Positions 33,970 through 44,599 of a stretch of DNA of 64,000 nt are shown here, piece after piece (the stretch's first letter is position 1; each line of letters starts with the position of its first letter). The stretch spans positions 2,971,587-3,035,586 of the forward strand of contig OX421505.1 of the NCBI GenBank assembly GCA_949126835.1. Direction: 5' to 3'. The DNA comes from Anisus vortex (Eukaryota > Mollusca > Gastropoda > Planorbidae). Both the position numbers and the translations under genes were made by a program. The notes under the pieces were generated by a model, which was given only the letters and a program-made list of their open reading frames with translations, was not told where the DNA came from and did not search any database.

Positions 33970-36032
33970 AGTGACTCAATCTTTTATGAAATCTTTGTTG
34001 AGAAATGATAGAAATGCTAATCGTCTGCTAGAACTATTTCCACCCAGACAGATATAACCCAACGAGACCCAAGACCTGTTGGTTGTATGCATTGAGTGAT
34101 AATAAATATATAATTATCAAATTCTTCATCATCAAAATATCCATATATCAATGTGTTTGTATTGGTTCAACAAAATATTGATGTAAGTAAAACAATGTTG
34201 TTACTTCATCACTTTTTTACGTTTTGATTGAAAGATCAGCTGAACTATAATTTATAAAACTAGAATGTTAGTAAGTTTATATAACTCTACCAATAATTCA
34301 TAGAAAAGAAAATAGGCACTAACAGTCGTCTACTAAAGAAAAAGAACATAAACAATACAAGGTTATACAAAATGTTTCAATTCAACACTTAGCACTGATA
34401 CGTACTTCAAACTCTCCCGCCAACACATCATATTCAAAATAAAGACAAGACATAACAGGCTGAAGCAACACAAGTTCCACACAATCTACGAATTGGAGCA
34501 AGTGAAAAGTGGCCCTTTCGGAACAACTCCCGAAATAGTCCTTCACCCCCCCCCCCCCCCTTGTAGAGCTTGACCCATTCAGTCATAGGTCCCCAGTAAG
34601 CTTCCTTTAAAAAAAAAAAGTATGGTGGACTGGGGCAACTGACAGCCACGGCACAGTTCATTTCAACTATTGGACTTGTTGTCTGAATCCTCCCAATCAT
34701 AACAATTTAGAAAGAAGCAGAAGAATACTTAGAATTAGGCAACTTTTATAAAGGGAATTAACTTTAAATTTGTTGAAGGCTTTACTGATTACTGGTAAAT
34801 ACATTTTACATAGAGGAAGGGTGGCCGAGCCGGTAGTGCGTTTCGGCTGGGTTACCTACGGTGAAGGCTAAAAGTAGTAGGATTCGTTCTTGGGTCTGGA
34901 GGGTGTCCTTGTGGTCTACCCAGCTCTGATTGGTACCTGCCTTTAGTTGGCCTATGGTTAAGGCGGCTGGGCATTCCCCGATTTCTCTTGTGTGCCGTGG
35001 CCACACAATCTCCTAACTGGTGAACGCTTCTTCATTGGCCCTATAGATCAAATCGGTATGACGGGATACTTTTACTTTTTTTTTATTTTAGCTTACAATT
35101 TTAATTTTCCAGGTAACGTTTACAGGTGGCTTTAAAGAAATATATATATCTATAAATAAATTCATTCTTCTAATACCAAATATTTTGTTTCCGCCAAAAA
35201 CGAAACCATACGGAAAGTTATGAATGACTTTCGCCCGAACCGAAGCCAAAACCCAAAGTTTCATACCGCCTTCGGCCGAAGCCGAAAGATAAACCGAAAA
35301 CTGGCAAACAAAAGAATTTAAAAGACTGCACATTTTATTTCAATATTACATAGTTTATGGGTACAGTTGTATATACACGTATTATATATATATATATCAT
35401 TTTATTGAAGCATACCATTACCAACGCTACGGCAATACAGAACAACTATACAAAAAGAAACCTTGTTTTTTCGTTTGGCATTGACTGCAAGGGCAAAATC
35501 TCTATACACTTGTAGAATAGGAATCGATAACTTAAAAACAACATTTCAATCCCCCCTCCCCAGTGATTTAACAGACATGATTAAATAATATCTTAGCATT
35601 TTACTGAATAATAACAAAGACTATAATAAGATGGGCCGCATGTTCTATTTTGAGAGCATACGTGTTGTTGTTTTCCAAGCGTAGCCAATAACGCTGTCCT
35701 AAATGACTTCTTAACGTTCCTAAAGTTTTCCGCTGTATACAACTTTTGATTTTAATCTTAATTTTCTATTGAGAAAGAAATAACGCATTTGTAAACCGGA
35801 AGTCTAGCTGACATGGTGCGATCAGAAATTCCGAAACAGAGTATTTCAAGTTATCAAATAGCAGTAAAATCAAAGCAAGAGGTCCATCTTATTCTAGTCT
35901 TTGGTAATAATAATTTACTTAATACTTCAGAATATAAGTATTCAATTAACAAAACGCATGATTACCTTCACAATAAGAAATATGCATAAAGATGACGCTT
36001 AGACATAGTACAATGAGAGCGAACTTGTCCAT
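32407..36032 (-). CDS. Secreted cystine-knot (ICK) peptide, arm 1 copy; last exon not found
   Basis: Three minus-strand coding exons: 36032-35966 (ATG, signal peptide), 33813-33768 (short, Gly/Tyr/Asn-rich spacer) and 32481-32407 (cysteine-rich). GT-AG junctions and phases match the arm 2 gene exactly. The hydrophobic start is MDKFALIVLCLSVIF, with predicted cleavage near SYC-EG. Exon 3 gives the spacing C-x6-C-x6-CC-x4-C, five of the six cysteines of a knottin. The exon carrying the sixth is not visible; downstream lie arm 1 remnants and then a 3.5-kb minisatellite. A non-coding first exon probably ends at 37390 (donor ACAG|GTATGT), with the acceptor just before the ATG. ICK peptides are usually secreted defence, signalling or venom-like peptides; function here is unknown. 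It may be a pseudogene, or its last exon may lie left of 28 kb. Confidence 0.7.
33040..33130 (-). mobile_element. Repeat R1 tRNA-like block (arm 1)
   Basis: The plus strand shows TTCGTTAGCTAAGTGGTAAA and GGTTCGATTCACC. It pairs with the inverted block at 55250-55345 in arm 2. Confidence 0.6.
33193..33275. repeat. (AT)n microsatellite
   Basis: About 80 bp of near-perfect AT dinucleotide in ICK arm 1 intron 2. A second (AT)n tract lies at 33928-33966. The tract at 54888-54910 in arm 2 is the short counterpart. Confidence 0.9.
34400..34700 (+). mobile_element. LINE family C fragment
   Basis: The frame reads KTRHNRLKQHKFHTI, then decays through a poly-C run; the 3' part matches the 11200-11340 copy (GACAGCCACGG, TTCAACTATTGGACTTGT, CTGAATCC). 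In ICK arm 1 intron 1; no counterpart in arm 2. Confidence 0.6.
34814..35075 (+). mobile_element. tRNA-derived SINE (family C)
   Basis: Diverged copy: GGGTGGCCGAGCCGGTAGTG head, a lost B box, GGAGGGTGTCC, TGTGCCGTGGCCACACA, GGTGAACGCTTCTTC and ATCGGTATGACGGGATACTT. Absent from the corresponding place in arm 2. Confidence 0.75.
35615..35912. mobile_element. MITE M1, two-ended copy in ICK intron 1
   Basis: Left end ACAAAGACTATAATAAGATG and right end GTCCATCTTATTCTAGTCTT, with the same interior as 27427-27685. The interior scrap TTGAAATACTCTGTTTCGG at 53180-53240 occupies the same place in arm 2, so the MITE was present before the duplication and is mostly deleted there. Confidence 0.8.
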
Positions 36033-36218
36033 AACTGTTGTTTTCGTTACTTTTCTGTTGAAGAAACTTATTTACTTGATGTATTATCTAATATCAACAA
36101 TAACATCACCAATTTAAAAACTACATTTTTAATTAAGCATTGTATTTTAACGTTGTGTAAATATTAGACGTATATATTTATATAATGCTTCGGATTGTAT
36201 GCTCTACACTTCATATTT

Positions 36219-36551
36219 AACTTCATCATTATCACACCCTTGACCGTTGTGGTCGTTGGGGGAAATGAATGAACATTGCTAGCGCCCAAGAAACCATTAA
36301 AACGACAATCAAGCGGTGCAAGAAGCTGACATGGTTCGGTAGCGGCATAATAACCTGCCGATAAACCATCCTCCAAGGCATCGTAGAAGGCTGACGTCGG
36401 AGAGGCAAAAAACGAAAATGCTGGTTCGATACATATAAAGGTTGGACTGAACTATTGACAACAGCTAAATATAGGAACAAAATGGAGAAAGATGACTGCT
36501 GAGGTGACTATTCGCTCACCCCAACGACCAAAACGGTCAAGAGTTTGATGA
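36219..36551 (+). mobile_element. TIR element enclosing a LINE ORF2 C-terminal block
   Basis: About 330 bp. The left end (TCATCATTATCACACCCTTG then ACCGTTGTGGTCGTTGGGG) and the right end (CCCCAACGACCAAAACGGTC then AAGAGTTTGATGATGATGA) are inverted relatives over about 40 bp. The interior reads KKLTWFG and other LINE C-terminal pieces on the plus strand. The same structure occurs at 52031-52361 in arm 2. Confidence 0.75.
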
Positions 36552-36574
36552 TGATGAATATTCACAAGGGACAA

Positions 36575-36930
36575 GAATTATGTAAGAGTAACAATAGTTA
36601 AATCATTAAACCAAGTAACTCTATAGGACATAAGGACAAGGTGTAAAGTAGTAATAATACATAAGGCATTAGATTCTAATATAGGAATACAACACACAAA
36701 AAATGTATTATGATGCTCAAAATTACTTTTGTTTTACTATTTAATGCAAGAGCCGATACAATTAAACATTTCATTGTTCCTGAATGACATCCGGGCATGA
36801 AATAGGTTGCCGGAACAACTCAGGAAAAATATTAATTTGACATCGTTGAAAACACTAATAAAAAATCAAGTCTAGACGGATACTCGTAGGACGCAATAAT
36901 CTTCTGTGTAAAGGAATGTCACATATATAA
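36575..36930 (+). mobile_element. LINE family A, 5'-truncated copy
   Basis: Contains AACAATAGTTAAATCATTAA (the N-S/N-L-V-K-S-L segment), GCCGGAACAACTCAGGAAAA, GTAGGACGCAATAATCTTCT and a short tail. The arm 2 counterpart is the inverted tail at 51690-51815. Confidence 0.7.
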
Positions 36931-37139
36931 ATAAGTTTATTGTCATTATATCCTACACATCTCCGAGGTATTATTCATTACTTTGCTAAGAGTTTAAACA
37001 TAAATTTAAGTTGTTTTTTTTTTGTTTTTTTTTTAGTTTTTCCTTTTAAGTCTAGGTTACTTATTACATGACACAATCATTTATAATAGACTTACAGTTT
37101 ACTGACGTTCCTTCTAGATAGAAGACTATTACATTAAAC

Positions 37140-37245
37140 TAGGCCCGAAACTGAGCGGGCATAGATTGTTGGGCGGCAAGGGCTAGAACTCGGGAGCCGT
37201 TTTGTTGCCAGTCCGGTGAACTAACTCGCAGGAGCAGCCGATCTT
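37140..37245 (-). mobile_element. SINE family A (arm 1)
   Basis: Inverted, diverged: on the plus strand GGCAAGGGCTAGAACTCGGG, GCCAGTCCGGTGAACTAACT. The orthologous copy in arm 2 is 51385-51545. Confidence 0.7.
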
Positions 37246-38040
37246 CTTTGGTGACGACAATATCGTGGACAAGTTAAACTATTTAACATTGCCGTTTATG
37301 TAATAAGTTAAGTTCTTTAACATAAAATTCTGCAAAGGCAAACACTGGCCATATGACCAAAAAAAATTAAAAACAATTTTTTTACATACCTGTTATAGAT
37401 ATTAACTGTGGCAGTTGGAACACTGGGTTTAAGCAAGTTGATAAGTTTCCCGCATTTCATAGAACGAAGAACAAAGAGATGCATTATTCTAGATAAATAT
37501 ACCTTTAACAGCTGCATCAAACAAGGGGTGAGCGCTACGTTATAATCTTGACAATTTTATTAGACCCTGCTGATGAGTGCGTCGAGATAACTTCTGAAGC
37601 GTATGCAGGCAACAGCGATACATCTCTAAATCTGCAGGATTAGTATGGATTAATAATGTTGAGATATTTCTAACGTTTCATCCATTGTCTTGCGAGACAG
37701 ATAGGAGCCATACATATACATATATATCATCTATATGTGTCGCGGCAGTAGCATAGCCAGGGGGGTAGCAGGGGTATTTTACTTTTTAAGATTAAAAAAG
37801 TGGCATTTTTTCAATGAAAAAAAGGACATTTTCTAGCACGAAAATAGGGCTTTTTAATGAATAACAAGAGTGAACTTTTTTGAAAACTTAAAACATATAC
37901 GTGAAACATTTTTAATGACCGAAATGTGGGGTCCTTTCAAGAAAAAAAACAAGTCCAGGGACCGTATGGGTTAATAATGTAGAGATATTTATAGCTTTCT
38001 ATCAATATGTGTTGCGGACAAATATTTTCTATAATCTATC

Positions 38041-38215
38041 CGCGCTTAAAGTGTTCTACTTTATATCTATACGCCATGGACAAACGTTTATGTATCCTAT
38101 TTAAGCATAAAGTGTTCTACTTTCTATATATCGGTCAATTGACGGAAATGTGTGTATCCTATATAAGCATAAAGTGTTGTACTTGCTATATATATGTTAT
38201 GACGTATTGGGTTAA
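38041..38215. repeat. 61-bp repeat, left block
   Basis: Units with AAGCATAAAGTGTTCTACTT spaced 61 bp apart (38103, 38164). The same unit reappears in the same direction at 42520-42745, so one array seems split by about 4.3 kb of inserted DNA. Confidence 0.8.
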
Positions 38216-38513
38216 CAAGATTACATCACACCCAACCAAAAAAAGGTTTTAAATATAATCTATACTTATATAATTATAAGATTGATATACACTTTACAAT
38301 TGTCTGATCGAACACTATGTTAGCGCCACTGATGAATGATGAAGCAAGAATGCCTTTATCACTTCTGTATTAAGCACTTCAATGTATTATAGCTTTACAT
38401 TGAATCATATTTACATATTTATATATTTGCATACCCAATGGCATTACTTATTACTGTATAGTTGTTATTGTCATTTCCTATTATGTCCATATTTATGCGT
38501 ATCATTTTAAATG

Positions 38514-38934
38514 TGTTGCTTGTGTGGTCTAAGCCAAGGCCAGTCCATGCTTTGTTCACGTGATCATTATGTAAGCCCCACGTGGTTGGCGGCCCAAGAC
38601 CCGACCTCTACACCCTCTCCCCCAACCCGACTCCACAGTCTTCTCGTCCACATCACAAGAATGTCACATCTCCATGACGGCTTTTTCCCTGGTCGGGGGA
38701 AAAGGGAACTAGGAATCTTTGATGCACAAACTCCGACGAACAAGAGAGAACTGGCCAACAACACAGGGCCTTAGTTCCCTGCCGCCCGGCGCCCCCTCGC
38801 CACCCCCACCCCATCCCCACCCCCACACCCACCCCACACCCATCCCCACACCCTCCCCACTACCCCGCTATTTGGTACTTAACTTCACCTGTCAATCAAA
38901 TGCTGAATTGACGAGACATGCTGACCAATCGGAT
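38514..38934. other. GC-richer flank of the hAT insertion, possible LTR half
   Basis: A non-AT-rich stretch (CCCCACCCC-type run near 38810-38860). Together with 41907-42300 on the other side of the hAT element it might form one interrupted unit with TGTTGCTTG and CAGTAACA ends, like a solo LTR. No matching second copy is in the window. 38216-38513 shows nothing. Confidence 0.25.
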
Positions 38935-39200
38935 CATGGGCGCCCGCAGAAAATTTTCTTGGGGGGGGGGCAAAATATTTTTTAGTAACGTTTTAATGTA
39001 GTTTTAATTTACTGAGCGCATTTGTATGGTGAACGAACGGACAGAACACTGAAGTAATTGTAGTACACTGTAGCAATGAAGGGCATACTGTAGCAACACA
39101 TTTTTTATTAGCACAATATATGTATATAATAGACGTAAACCATACAAAAAAACTTACTTTAAACAAACAATATTACAACGTAAATTTTAAATAAAATGTA

Positions 39201-39350
39201 TTATTTAAACAAGAACTGGAGTCGTCTGTTATCGCTACCAAACATAACTACAATTTTGTCCATAAACTCTTTTTTGTTGCTGTTCACTTTGTCTCTGTGT
39301 ACTAACAACATGCACAATCTTGACAGACGTTCATCTGACATTGTAGATCT
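39201..39350 (-). pseudogene. hAT transposase C-terminal tail
   Basis: The minus strand reads LWLRSTMSDERLSRLCMLLV, then HRDKVN and a short basic tail, the end of the hAT dimerisation domain. Its upstream half lies about 2.1 kb away at 41510-41640, and the two are separated by a LINE and another repeat (GGTTTTCAACCTTTTTCGGC near 39358). Confidence 0.75.
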
Positions 39351-40189
39351 AAGCCATAGGTTTTCAACCTTTTTCGGCTCACCACACCCTTTTAAAATCT
39401 TACCGCTCACGGTCCCCTAACTTAATTTTAATTAAACATATATAGGCCTATCATTAATTCTAAAACAAATTTATTTGTATTATTAATTTAGAAATATAAG
39501 AGATTATTTAATAGCACTATATCATGTAATTTCTGTAATTATTAATATTTTAAATATAAACTCCTTAAATAGACAAAACAATTAATGCAGGAAATGTTTA
39601 TTTACAACTGTTTAACGTAAATTATTTTAATCCTCTAATAATTAAATCTTGTTATGAATACCAAAATGTTGAATGTATATAAAGAAATAATAATAATCAG
39701 TAAAATTTGTTATATCACAAAACAGAACTTGTTCGGCATCACTATTGAATCAAACGTAGAAACATTTGTTAATTAAAGGGAGATAATTATTTTGTTTCAT
39801 TTGAGCTAATATTTCTGTATTTTTTTCTTTTATAAAAAAGAATTAATGGCTTACATGTATAACTTTAAAATGATCAAACTGTAAAAAGTATTTGAAAATT
39901 ATATAAATTTTATATGACTAAAGAATTTATATGTATATTTTTAAGCATTACAATAACTACTCAGTTTGTATGATTTCTACGTTTCTATACCATTTAACGA
40001 TAACTTGGACATTAATTTTAAAGGATTCAAACGGATTATAGGACATATCGGTAAAACTGAGATCAAAATATCATTAATATTAACATGTATTAGGGCGAAA
40101 GTGAACGGTCAGCAGGGTTGACAGTCCGGTGAACCAACAATAGGACCAGCCAGCCGCACACCATATTTACCAAGACGCGTCACACAGCC

Positions 40190-41480
40190 ATTTAGCAGAT
40201 TTCGTTACATTATATAAGAACAAAGGGGACCGCAGCGACTTCAAAAAGACAGGAATCTCCCTTTTGAGCATAGTTGGTAAGATCCTTGCAAGAGGCACTA
40301 TCAAGGCTGCAGGTGCTGTCATCTAGAGTCTATCCAGAGTCTCAGTGCGGTTTCAGAAGCGACTTATCCACTATAGACATGATCTCCTCCATTCGACTGC
40401 TACAAGAGAGGTTCCGCGAGATGAATAAGCCATTATACATTGCTTTCGTTGATCTCACTAAAGCATTTGATATGGTCAGCAGAAGTGGACTCCTTAAACT
40501 CCTGGCAAAAATAGGATTCCCTCCAAAACCGCTCTCTTTCATTGCCTGTTTTTTTTTAGAAAACCAGGTCCACAGTGAAGTTTAATCAGAGCCCTTTGAA
40601 GTCCGCAGCGGTGTTCAACAAGACTGCGTACTTGCACCCACCTTGTTTGGAATATTCTTCTCGTGTCTACTGTACTATGCTTATGGAGACTGCAACGAGG
40701 GTGTCTACCTTCACACAAGCAGATCTGGAAAGCTCTTCAATCTAAACAGGTTCAAAGCCAAAATCTCAAGCAGTGTTCTCCTAGATGGAGAGATTAATAG
40801 TAGAATAGCTAAAGCCATGGGCACTATGGCAAGATTTAACAAAAAAAAAAACGAGTTTGGATGAACTCACTGCTCACACGCTCCACTAAGTCGCCAGTTT
40901 ATCGAACATGCGTTCTGATTACCCTGCTGTACGGCTGTGAGACATGGAGCACATATTCCTGGGAGGAGAGAAAACTGAACACCTTTTACCTTAGGTGTCT
41001 CAGACTCATTTTAGATATAAGATGGCAGGACAGGGTTTCAATCGCAGAGGTCCTACGAAGAGCAGAGTGTCAAGACATCCGTAATACTCTCAGTAACAGA
41101 CGTCTCAGCTGGCTAGGTCATGTACGCCGAATGCCACAGGGTCGACTTCCACAGGACATTCTATATGGAACGTTAGCTTTGGAACAGAGACCTGCTGGAC
41201 GTCCAAAACTGAGATTTGCGGATGTCTGCAAAAGAGATATGAAACAACTCCAAATTGACCCAAACAGTGGGGAGATCATGGCGCAGGATAGGCCCACTTG
41301 GAGGGCAGGAATCAAAGAAGGTTTCAGGCTTGCGGGAGAGGAGCACGCCAGGAAAAAGACAGTGGAGAAAAATGTGGTCCACTCCGCTACATTCAACTGC
41401 AGCTAGTATGACCGTGCCTGTACGTCCAGGATTGGCCTCTTTAGCCACATGAGGGCCTGCAAGGGAAATGAATCGTCTCT
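40190..41480 (+). pseudogene. LINE family D ORF2 (reverse transcriptase), internally deleted
   Basis: In order it shows GISLLSIVGKILARG, YPESQCGFRSDLSTIDMI, LYIAFVDLTKAFDMVSR (catalytic domain A), VRSGVQQ-like and QDCVLAPTLFGIFFS (frame broken), GKLFNLNRFKAK. It then jumps to LLDGEINSRIAKAMGTMARF, LLYGCETWS, RRLSWLGHVRRMP, RPAGRPKLRFADVCKRDMKQ and a SRIGLFSHMRACKG end. The jump near 40757 removes the F/Y-A-D-D catalytic block, and several frameshifts follow (near 40575 and 40860). It is inserted antisense into a hAT transposase. The clade was not assigned. Confidence 0.85.
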
Positions 41481-41509
41481 CGAGACGTAAAATGCCGACG
41501 AATGTGCTG

Positions 41510-41640
41510 AACGATCGCTCCACCGAACATGTTGTTGCTGGTAAGGTTAGCAAAACAAGTAAGGCATTCCTGACAGCTGGATAAAACTTTGTAAAAGGTA
41601 ACAAGTCGATGAAATCTTGGCTACTTTTGTATTCTCGCGT
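41510..41640 (-). pseudogene. hAT transposase dimerisation-domain segment
   Basis: The minus strand reads TKFYPAVRNALLVLLTLPAT then TCSVERSFSTF, the hallmark start of the hAT C-terminal dimerisation domain. It continues only after the LINE insertion, at 39350. The N-terminal BED-like and catalytic regions of the transposase are missing from the element. Confidence 0.8.
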
Positions 41641-42519
41641 TTTCCGAAAATCAAACTAACTCAAGGCTTCACTATCAAAATTATCAATGTGGTATACCTG
41701 ATTAATCCCCAAAGATAATGAGATCGATATGACAATGGAAGGAGTCACAGTTGTTAAAATTAATTATAAATGTTTTAATTATTAATTTTTTTGTCTATTT
41801 TAGTCCAAAATTTTTTTTTTCTATAACTCGGGGGGGGGGACACTTTTCCAGGGGGGGGGGCAAGTGCCCCCCCTTGCCCCCCCCTGCGGGCGCCCATGAA
41901 TCGGATACGCTATCTACGCGTCAATCTTACCATTGCCCCCCCCCCTCTTTTTACAATCTCGTGAGGAGTTGCAACCTAACTTGTTGTCTTTTAACATGTA
42001 ATGTAAGTTAGATTTACGTCAGTCTGACTGAAGGAGCCGCGAGGACTGGGACGCCCTGAGCTCCGGTAGTAAAGAGACTGACTTAAGGGTGCGCCTGACA
42101 CGCGGCCCTGAGTATGTATTATATATGGTTTATGCCTACTGTATTGGATTATATCTGTTCAGCTAATGATTCATTTACCAATGACATTCATCATGGAATA
42201 CATATTTTTATGTGAATAAAAATCACCAGTGTGCTACACTTCGCCTTGCTTTGATTTATATAATACGTGTATGTGTGATTCCAGTAACAGTGTTAATATA
42301 TCAACAGTTTTTAACTCAACCTACGTATTGATAAATTTTGTCTTAAAAATCATTTAGAAATCATCAGCACAACGGGACCTAAATACTCCTAGAAAACCTG
42401 CCATTTTTACCCCTCCCCATCAACTGTGTACCTGCTCAGTTATTCACTAAGTCTGCACTGAGCCTATGCTAATTAAAGGATCTGTGACGCATCAACTTAG
42501 ACTAGCACGTCACTTATGT

Positions 42520-42745
42520 CATGTACGAAAGTGTGTATATCCTATCTAAGCATAAAGTGTTGTACTTTCTGTATATAGGTCATGGACAAAAGTTTGTGTA
42601 TCATATTTAAGCATAAAGTGTTGTAATTTTAGTGTGTATGTCAATGGAGAAAAGTGTGTGTACCCTATCTAAGCATAAAGTATTGTTCTTTCTGTATATA
42701 GGTCAAGAACAAAGGTTTGTGTACCCTATCAACACATAAATTGTT
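42520..42745. repeat. 61-bp repeat, right block
   Basis: Three to four units of TAAGCATAAAGTGTTGTACT with ATATAGGTCATGGACAAAAG, spaced 61 bp. Same orientation as 38041-38215. Regions 41907-42519 and 42746-43040 have no other supported feature. Confidence 0.8.
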
Positions 42746-43044
42746 CTACTTTGATTAAGAAAGATCATTATGAATAGATCTACAGATCTTGTTATAGCCT
42801 TAAATTTAAGAAATGTGAACTGATTGTAATTCCAATTGTATAGCTGTAAACGTGTGTCCGGGATTAATGTTTTGCCACAGTTTTGGACACCCATTTCTAA
42901 AAGGTTTAGAGGTTAACATCTCAATCCACCAAACGAAACAATTCCTCATTTCCTTGTTTGTAAAAAAATATATAGAAGAAAGCCAAACAGTTTTTTTTTA
43001 AATTTGTTACTGTAGAAAATAATGACTGAGTGTAATCAAATACT

Positions 43045-44592
43045 ATAAATAGATGGACCAAAGACTATAATAAGATGGACCAAAGACTATAATAAGATGG
43101 ACCAAAGACTATAATAAGATGGACCAAAGACTATAATAAGATGGACCAAAGACTATAATAAGATGGACCAAAGACTATAATAAGATGAACCAAAGACTAT
43201 AATAAGATGGACCAAAGACTATAAATAGATGGACCAAAGAAAATAATAAGATGGACCAAAGACTATAATAAGATGGACCAAAGACTATAATAAGATGGAC
43301 CAAAGACTATAAATAGATGGACCAAAGAAAATAATAAGATGGACCAAAGACTATAATAAGATGGACCAAAGACTATAATAAGATGGACCAAAGACTATAA
43401 TAAGATGGACCAAAGACTATAATAAGATGGACCTACGACTATAATAAGATGGACCAAAGACTATAATAAGATGGACCAAAGACTATAATAAGATGGACCA
43501 AAGACTATAATAAGATGGACAAAAGACTATAATAACATGGACCAAAGACTATAATAAGATGGACCTATGACTATAATAAGATGGACCTACGACTATAATA
43601 AGATGGACCAAAGACTATAATAAGAAGGACCAAAGACTATAATAAGATGGACCAAAGACTATAATAAAATGGACCAAAGACTATAATAAGATGGACCAAA
43701 GACTATAATAAGATGGACCAAAGACTATAATAAGATGGACCAAAGACTATAATAAGATGGACCTACGACTATAATAAGATGGACCAAAGACTATAATAAG
43801 ATGGACCAAAGACTATAATAAGATGGACCAAAGACTATAATAAGATGGACCTACGACTATAATAAGATGGACCAACAACTATAATAAGATGGACCAAAGA
43901 CTATAATAAGATGGACCAAAGACTATAATAAGATGGACCAAAGACTATAATAACATGGACCAAAGACTATAATAAGATGGACCTACGACTATAATAAGAT
44001 GGACCTACGACTATAATAAGATGGACCAAAGACTATAATAAGAAGGACCAAAGACTATAATAAGATGGACCAAAGACTATAATAAAATGGACCAAAGACT
44101 ATAATAAGATGGACCAAAGACTATAATAAGATGGACCAAAGACTATAATAAGATGGACCAAAGACTATAATAAGATGGACCAAAGACTATAATAAGATGG
44201 ACCAAAGACTATAATAAGATGGAACAAAGACTATAATAAGATGGACCAAAGACTATAATAAGATGGACCAAAGACTATAATAAGATGGACCAAATACTAT
44301 AATAAGATGGACCAAAGAATATAATAAGATGGACCAAAGACTATAATAAGATGGACCTAAGAATATAATAAGATGGTCCAAAGACTATAATAAGATGGAC
44401 CTACGACTATAATAAGATGGACCAAAGAATATAATAAGATGGTCCAAAGACTATAATAAGATGGATAAACTACTATAATAAGACGGAGCAAAAAAATATA
44501 ATAAAATGGACCAAAGACAATAAGAAGAGGGATCAAAGAGTATAATAAGATGGGCCAAAGATCATATTTAGATGGACCAAATAATATAATAA
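43045..44592. repeat. 22-bp satellite, about 70 copies
   Basis: Unit ACCAAAGACTATAATAAGATGG. Variants (CCTACGAC, AAATAGATGG, AACATGG, AGAAGG) recur with a 418-bp (19-unit) higher-order period, for example AGAAGGACC near 43621 and 44039. The unit equals the terminal repeat of MITE M1. Confidence 0.95.
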
Positions 44593-44599
44593 GATGGAC

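Larger units (their letters stand above)
31735..38040 (-). repeat. Inverted segmental duplication, arm 1
   Basis: Ordered homology in reverse complement with 50925-56830 includes 31990-32130 with 56480-56640, ICK exon 3, the (TA)n and SINE-like block at 33040-33500 with 54640-55340, exon 2, 33985-34085 with 53306-53410, exon 1, the TIR element at 36219-36551 with 52031-52361, a LINE A tail, a SINE A, the 5' exon near 37400-37540 with 51150-51293, and 37960-38040 with 50925-51030. Extra insertions make the arms unequal. Confidence 0.85.
38935..41898 (-). mobile_element. hAT DNA transposon with perfect TIRs and 8-bp target duplication
   Basis: Ends CATGGGCGCCCGCAG and CTGCGGGCGCCCATG are perfect 15-bp inverted repeats. 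They are flanked on both sides by AATCGGAT (38927-38934 and 41899-41906), the 8-bp duplication expected of hAT. The interior keeps only the C-terminus of a minus-strand transposase, split by a LINE. G-rich and C-rich runs lie just inside the ends. Non-autonomous and dead as it stands. Confidence 0.9.
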
